Shown here: positions 4,508 through 7,827 of the stretch, in pieces | Layout of the letters: each line of letters opens with the position of its first letter | Numbering within the stretch: position 1 is the stretch's first letter | Assembly (NCBI GenBank): GCA_937136445.1 | Contig: CAKZOQ010000096.1 | Span: forward strand, 1-7,827 | DNA: 7,827 nucleotides | Direction: 5' to 3' | From: an uncultured Gemmatimonadota bacterium | GTDB taxonomy: Bacteria; Gemmatimonadota; Gemmatimonadetes; Longimicrobiales; Gaopeijiaceae | The notes under the pieces: model-generated | The model's database searches: none | What the model was told of the DNA's origin: nothing | Seen by the model: only the letters and a program-made list of their open reading frames with translations | Made by a program: the position numbers and the translations under genes

Positions 4508-7038
4508 CGAGACCTCCCCACCGGCTGGATGCGCCCACCGGGCGAGACCAGGAACTTGGGCGTGGGCAGGAGGTCGTCGTGGAGCCAGACCCCGAACGCT
4601 CGAGCCCGCGCCTGGCCAGCGGGCACCGGCTTGGGAAGGACGTAGCTGTCCGACAGGGTGCCGTCCACGATGTAGCCCTGGTCGCCCAGGGATTCGGTGG
4701 TGACGGCGCTCAGCGGATTGTCGCCGAGGTTGATGAAGCCCGTCATGAGCTCGCTCCCCATGACGCTCTCCCGCCAGTGGCTGCAGTTGGTCCCGTCGCC
4801 GGGGTCCCCCTGGTCTTCGATGGGCACCGGTTCTCCCGAGTAGAGGTCGCCGTCGGCGGCCAGGAAGGCATCGATGGCCCCCTCCCCCACGAAGATGGGC
4901 TCCTCGGTGCAGGAGCCCGAGCGCAGATCGAGCTGGTCCCAGGTACTCCCGACGCCCAGGACGTGGCCCATCTCGTGAAGGATGACCGGCTCCAGGAGGC
5001 TGTTGCTCTCCAGCGAGGCCAGATCCGCCTCGTCGAAGGTCATGGCGCCGGTGAGGGTCAGGTAGTTGTCCCGGGCGAAGCACCACCCGGCCTGTCCCAG
5101 CGTCCCGCCGGCACCGTCGATGGAGTCCACCCGCACGTAGATCACCAGGTCGTCCACCGTGCCCTCGGTGCCGGGGTGGAAGGTGGCGCAGGCCGGAATC
5201 CCGCCCACCTGGTCCTCGATGTCCTCGGTGATGAGTTCGGACCACCGGGCCTGGGCGTTCTCGAAGGCCGCCCGCTGGGGGCCGGTGACGGTCGTCAGGT
5301 AGACCAGGTCGATCTGGTACCCCACCCGGGCCCCGGGCCGGACGGTGACGCGAAGGGGCACGAAGTCCGTCTGGCCCCCGCTGGTCGCCCGCACCGTGAC
5401 GTTCTGCTCGCCCACGGTGGTGGGGGTCCCCTGGACGATGCCGTCGGGGGAGAGCTGCAGCCCCGCCGGGAACGCCCCGCCGAGGATCGTCCACTCGTAG
5501 TTCACTCCGTCGCCGCCACGGGCCCGAAGGGAGGTCGAGTAGCTCGTGCCCACGGCACCGGAGGCCACCACCCTGCTGAGGATCGTCACCGGACCGGGCG
5601 TCACCGCCAGGGAGAGGTCCGCCGTGGCCGTCTGAGCGTCGTCGGCCGTGGTGACCTGCACGGTGAGGTCGAAGCTGCCGGCTTCCTGGGGGGTCCCGGA
5701 GAGAACCCCGTCGGAGGAGAGATCCAGCCCGGTGGGCAGAGTCCCGCCGGACACGCTCCAGCTCTGGGCCCCCAGACCACCCTCCGCCTCGAGCGTCGCC
5801 TGGTAGGCCGTCTCCACCTGGGCGTCCGGAAGCGCCCCGGTGGTGATGGTCAGGGGGTTCTCGGCGACGGCAATGCTCACCTCGCCCGTACCGCTGAGTC
5901 CGGCGCTGCTCACCTCCACGGTGACCGTCGCCGTCCCCACCACGGTGGGCGTGCCCGAGACCGTGCCGTCGTCCGCCAGCGAAAGCCCCTGAGGGAGGCT
6001 CCCGGAGTCCAGCGACCAGGTGAAGGTCCCGTCGCCCCCCTGAGCCTCCAGGGCGGCCGAGTAGGCCTCCCCGACCAGGGCGCCCGGGAGCTCGGTGGTC
6101 ACGACGGTGGGAGGCGTGAGCTCCTCGAGGACGGAGAGGGTGAGGGTGGCGGTGGCGGTCTGTCCGCCTCCGGACACCTCGATCTCCAGCTCGAAGCTGC
6201 CCGTCTCGGTGGGCGTCCCTGAGAGGACCCCTTCGCCGGAGAGCTCGATGCCGGCCGGGGGCTCCCCGGAGAGGAGGCTCCACGCGAAGGATCCGTCCCC
6301 GCCCGACGCGCTCAGCGCCGCCTGGTACGGCTCCTCCAGCGTCGCCGCCGGGAGGGAGGTGGTCTCCAGCGCCAGGGGGGCGAAGGTGGAGGCATCCGCC
6401 GCCTCGCTGTAGTCGGACTCACCGTTGGCGTTCACCGCCCGGACCCGGTAGCGGTAGTCCGTCGTCGGTGAGAGGCCGTCGTCGGTGAAGGCGGTGACGT
6501 CGGCGCCCACCGTCCCGGCGGCCTCGAACTGCAGCACCATCTCCTCACCCGGGGCCCCGGCGACGATCGTCTCCCGTTCGATCTCGAAGCCGGTCTCGTT
6601 GTCCGAGCCGTCGGTCCAACTCAGCTCCACCTGGGCGTGGGAGGTGGTGATGGCCTGGAGGCCGGACGGCGGGGCGGGCGGCGAGGGGTCGGTGACAGTC
6701 ACCGTGGCCGTGCCGCTCTGGCCGTCGGCGGAGGCGGTGATGGTGGTGCTACCCTCTCCCACCGCACTCACCTGGCCGCTGGAGCTCACCGTAGCCACGC
6801 CGGTGGCGCTGGAGCTCCAGGTGACGGTGGTGCTCACCGTGCCGCCCTCGCTGTTCAGAGCCTGGGCGGAGAGCTGACCCATGTCGCCGATGTCCAGCGA
6901 CAGCGTCGCGGGGGTCACGCTCACCGTGGCCACCGCGTTCGGGTCGGGACCCGTGGGCCCGTCGCTTCCCCCACAGGAGAGGGTCAGGAACACGGCGGCG
7001 AAGGCCGTTGCCGGGAGCCAGCGGGAGGAGAAGCGCAT
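4504..7038 (-). CDS. Multidomain surface lipoprotein with C-terminal leishmanolysin-like (M8) zinc metalloprotease
   Basis: The product is 844 residues. The signal peptide ends in lipobox LTLSC with C22 lipidated; Gly at +2 fits export to the outer membrane. Domains in order: a BIG2 Ig-like domain (about 36-116, VSVTPATLSLDIGD start, VSAVGEGSTTITA core); a fibronectin type III domain (about 119-219, ending TDYRYRVRAVNANGES); four consecutive Ig-like repeats of the He_PIG type (222-303, 311-392, 396-479, 484-567), each with LPxGLxL.xDGxxSGTP; and a catalytic domain (about 570-844). The zinc site is HEMGHVLGVG (H688, E689, H692), with a third histidine, H754, in CSHWRES about 60 residues later. 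ELMTG (763-767, Met-turn) and NPLSAVT with SLGDQGY follow, the usual order in bacterial leishmanolysin-like proteins. C617, C653, C710 and C752 may pair. Likely role: extracellular protein degradation from a stalk on the cell surface. No clear ribosome site precedes ATG 7038, but the signal peptide fits this start. It is the first gene of the minus-strand operon and divergent from padR. Confidence 0.92.
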   Translation of the reverse strand: MRFSSRWLPATAFAAVFLTLSCGGSDGPTGPDPNAVATVSVTPATLSLDIGDMGQLSAQALNSEGGTVSTTVTWSSSATGVATVSSSGQVSAVGEGSTTITASADGQSGTATVTVTDPSPPAPPSGLQAITTSHAQVELSWTDGSDNETGFEIERETIVAGAPGEEMVLQFEAAGTVGADVTAFTDDGLSPTTDYRYRVRAVNANGESDYSEAADASTFAPLALETTSLPAATLEEPYQAALSASGGDGSFAWSLLSGEPPAGIELSGEGVLSGTPTETGSFELEIEVSGGGQTATATLTLSVLEELTPPTVVTTELPGALVGEAYSAALEAQGGDGTFTWSLDSGSLPQGLSLADDGTVSGTPTVVGTATVTVEVSSAGLSGTGEVSIAVAENPLTITTGALPDAQVETAYQATLEAEGGLGAQSWSVSGGTLPTGLDLSSDGVLSGTPQEAGSFDLTVQVTTADDAQTATADLSLAVTPGPVTILSRVVASGAVGTSYSTSLRARGGDGVNYEWTILGGAFPAGLQLSPDGIVQGTPTTVGEQNVTVRATSGGQTDFVPLRVTVRPGARVGYQIDLVYLTTVTGPQRAAFENAQARWSELITEDIEDQVGGIPACATFHPGTEGTVDDLVIYVRVDSIDGAGGTLGQAGWCFARDNYLTLTGAMTFDEADLASLESNSLLEPVILHEMGHVLGVGSTWDQLDLRSGSCTEEPIFVGEGAIDAFLAADGDLYSGEPVPIEDQGDPGDGTNCSHWRESVMGSELMTGFINLGDNPLSAVTTESLGDQGYIVDGTLSDSYVLPKPVPAGQARARAFGVWLHDDLLPTPKFLVSPGGRIQPVGRSR
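4513..4519 (-). promoter_or_regulatory. Strong ribosome binding site inside the protease gene's 3' end
   Basis: GGGGAGG on the reverse strand, five bases before GTG 4507, lies within the last codons of the metalloprotease gene. It supports the GTG start and coupled translation of the small lipoprotein. Confidence 0.7.
5338..6375 (-). repeat. Four tandem Ig-like (He_PIG-type) domain repeats within the metalloprotease lipoprotein
   Basis: Four units of about 82-84 residues recur every 85-89 residues. The common pattern is a proline-led strand, Y.AxLxAxGG.G, W-S/T-hydrophobic, G-x-x-P-x-G-(L/I)-x-L, DG-x-(V/L)-x-GTP, then an alternating TV.V strand. The units are clearly homologous but diverged at residue level, so this is an old internal duplication, not a recent expansion. 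Such repeats usually serve as rigid spacers or ligand-binding arms. Confidence 0.85.
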
Positions 7039-7125
7039 GAGATGCGGACCGAGAGAGAGGAGCCTTCAAGGTAGGGCCGCGTGGACGGCGACCGAAGCAC
7101 ATCCGGGACGCCCCGCGTGCACCGC

Positions 7126-7152
7126 TTGTCTACGTGGGTGAAACCGGATAAT
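7126..7152 (+). promoter_or_regulatory. Candidate promoter of the padR-permease operon
   Basis: GATAAT (7147-7152) matches the TATAAT consensus at five of six positions. It lies in the only clearly AT-richer patch of the region. TTGTCT (7126-7131) is a possible -35, but its 15-base spacing is short. The reverse complement of the same patch reads TATTAT (7153-7148), so it could also act as a -10 for the divergent protease gene, although no good -35 is visible on that strand. Confidence 0.4.
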
Positions 7153-7153
7153 A

Positions 7154-7166
7154 CCTACGACGTAGG
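7154..7166. promoter_or_regulatory. Palindromic candidate operator between the protease and padR genes
   Basis: CCTACG-A-CGTAGG is a perfect inverted repeat with 6-base arms around one central base, directly downstream of the candidate -10 hexamer. It is flanked by the direct repeat AATACCT at 7150-7156 and 7168-7174, 18 bases apart. PadR-family regulators commonly repress their own promoter through inverted repeats at the start site, and the next gene encodes one. The assignment is inference. Confidence 0.42.
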
Positions 7167-7257
7167 GAATACCTGATCCAACGGAGTTCTCCGGACCCAA
7201 CCCCGGAGATCCGTGGGCTCCGACACCCCTCGACCCCGACCTGCAGGCGCCCGGCCC

Positions 7258-7608
7258 ATGAGCGATCTACCCAGCGACTTCGAACAGCAGGTCCTCCTGG
7301 CCGTCTGGCGCATGACGGAGGAGGCCTACGGGGCCTCCATCCGGGACGAGCTGGAGGCGCGCACCCGTCGCGAAGTGAGCCAGGGCGCCGTCTACACGAC
7401 GCTCATGCGACTGGAGAAGAAAGGGATGCTCGCCTCCCGGATGTCGGACCCCACCCCCGTCCGGGGGGGCAAGGCCAAGCGGCTGTTTCGCATCACCGCC
7501 GTGGGGCGGACCGGCGTCGAAGAGGCCCGGGTCGCCATGGACCGGCTCTGGGACGGCCTCCCCGACCCTGCCGCCGGCCCGCACCCCGAGGGAGGATCCG
7601 CCGGGTGA
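7258..7608 (+). CDS. PadR-family transcriptional regulator
   Basis: The product is 116 residues, the length of the small PadR proteins found next to ADOP permeases. The winged-helix domain fills residues 5-85: FEQQVLLAVWRM (helix 1), YGASIRDELEART (helix 2), VSQGAVYTTLMRLEKKGMLA (recognition helix and following turn), then the wing with PVRGGKAKRLFRITAVG. A short helix (about 84-99) could serve dimerisation, and the tail is Pro/Gly-rich. It should be a cytoplasmic DNA-binding dimer repressing its own operon, probably through the palindrome at 7154-7166. ATG 7258 gives the family's usual N-terminus. The only ribosome-site candidate is a weak GCAGG about 10 bases upstream, so an in-frame GTG at 7213, adding 15 residues, remains possible. 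The stop overlaps the start of the permease gene as GTGA. Confidence 0.9.
   Translation: MSDLPSDFEQQVLLAVWRMTEEAYGASIRDELEARTRREVSQGAVYTTLMRLEKKGMLASRMSDPTPVRGGKAKRLFRITAVGRTGVEEARVAMDRLWDGLPDPAAGPHPEGGSAG
7591..7595 (+). promoter_or_regulatory. Ribosome binding site of the ADOP-type permease gene
   Basis: GGAGG, nine bases before GTG 7605 and within the 3' end of padR, supports the GTG start and coupled translation. Confidence 0.6.
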
Positions 7609-7827
7609 GTCGTCCTCCACGCCTGGCCCGCTGGCTCCTCCGCCTCCTCCTCCCCGCCTCCGTTCGGGACGGCTTCCTCGGGGACCTGGAGGAGCGCTTC
7701 CACCGGACCGCCGAGACCGACCTCGCCCGGGCTCGACGGGACTACTGGCGCGACGCCCTCTCACCCTCGGTCTGGCGCCTGCGCCATGAAGCCCGCGGCA
7801 TGCCGCTGCCCCCCGGCACCCCACCCA
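7605..7827 (+). CDS. ADOP-type (MacB/FtsX-like) ABC permease, N-terminal part only, cut by window edge
   Basis: An open frame begins at GTG 7605 and runs off the right edge; 74 residues are visible. They read MSRPPRLARWLLRLLLPASV, then GFLGDLEERF (23-32), then ARARRDYWRDAL (41-52). This is the N-terminal prefix seen on ADOP permeases ('permease prefix domain 2': a LP..xR..xLGDLxEEF segment followed by A..WYWRQ-like residues). The membrane helices and MacB/FtsX domains expected of the family would lie beyond the window. Proteins of this type are thought to form large ABC-exporter-like permeases of the inner membrane; their substrates are mostly unknown. The preceding padR gene overlaps its start by GTGA, the standard arrangement for these pairs, which strengthens the call. 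The prefix alone does not show what is transported. Confidence 0.75.
   Translation, partial: MSRPPRLARWLLRLLLPASVRDGFLGDLEERFHRTAETDLARARRDYWRDALSPSVWRLRHEARGMPLPPGTPP

Noticed and set aside
1152..4538. Very long reverse-strand open frame (about 1,128 codons) across the C69 gene and the tonB region
   Set aside because: It has no recognisable domain and is rich in Pro, Gly, Arg and Ala. It lies antisense to the well-supported C69 gene and out of frame with the lipoprotein and TonB genes; long shadow frames are expected at this GC content.
4423..6222. Plus-strand open frame of about 600 codons antisense to the M8 protease gene
   Set aside because: It is a shadow of the opposite strand, with Gly/His/Arg-rich composition and no domain or signal peptide.
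4508..6283. Upstream extension of the small lipoprotein frame through the protease gene
   Set aside because: The extension is an out-of-frame reading of the protease coding sequence. The lipoprotein signal, ribosome site and GTG at 4507 mark the true start.
5338..6375. Recent tandem duplication or phase-variable repeat in the protease gene
   Set aside because: The four units share a pattern but are well diverged, with varied lengths and linkers. They are ordinary domain repeats, not near-identical DNA repeats.
7213..7257. GTG 7213 as the padR start
   Set aside because: GGAGAT is only two bases from this GTG, too close to work well, and the extra 15 residues are unlike PadR N-termini. It is kept as a minor alternative.

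Overview
The window is very GC-rich and codes densely on both strands. It looks like chromosome from a didermal bacterium, most likely a Gemmatimonadota member or a related Acidobacteriota-like lineage. This is inferred from four things: a lipoprotein that opens with a bacterial Ig-like (BIG2) domain right after its lipobox, a TonB-type protein, a C69-type dipeptidase-like protein, and a PadR regulator overlapping the start of an ADOP-type permease, a pairing typical of those phyla. No mobile element, CRISPR array, tRNA or rRNA was seen.

Layout. (1) 1-1188, minus strand: a nearly complete PLP-dependent Cys/Met-metabolism enzyme of the cystathionine gamma-synthase/gamma-lyase type, running off the left edge. 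(2) 1299-3176, plus strand, divergent from it: an exported, C-terminally membrane-anchored peptidase C69 (U34) homologue. The usual nucleophilic cysteine position holds serine. (3) 7038 down to 3212, minus strand, convergent with the C69 gene: a likely three-gene operon. It starts with an 844-residue multidomain surface lipoprotein (BIG2, FnIII, four Ig-like/He_PIG repeats, then a leishmanolysin-like M8 zinc metalloprotease). A small lipoprotein of unknown function follows, overlapping by four bases (GTGA). After a 144-base spacer rich in inverted repeats comes a TonB-family protein. (4) 7258 to the right edge, plus strand, divergent from the protease: a PadR-family regulator overlapping by GTGA the start of an ADOP-type permease, cut by the window end.

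How the parts may work together. The protease lipoprotein and the small lipoprotein are predicted to sit in the outer membrane or on the surface, and the TonB protein spans the periplasm from the inner membrane. The cluster could serve capture or breakdown of external protein, but only the co-orientation supports this. The 219-base spacer between protease and padR holds one AT-richer patch with a good -10 hexamer, a near-perfect palindrome and a direct repeat. This is the best candidate for PadR autoregulation and possibly for control of the protease operon.

Most interesting points: the Cys-to-Ser change at the C69 nucleophile, the protease lipoprotein/small lipoprotein/TonB cluster, and the palindromic control region. 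Nothing here demonstrates a wholly new system; the unusual parts are set out as testable observations.
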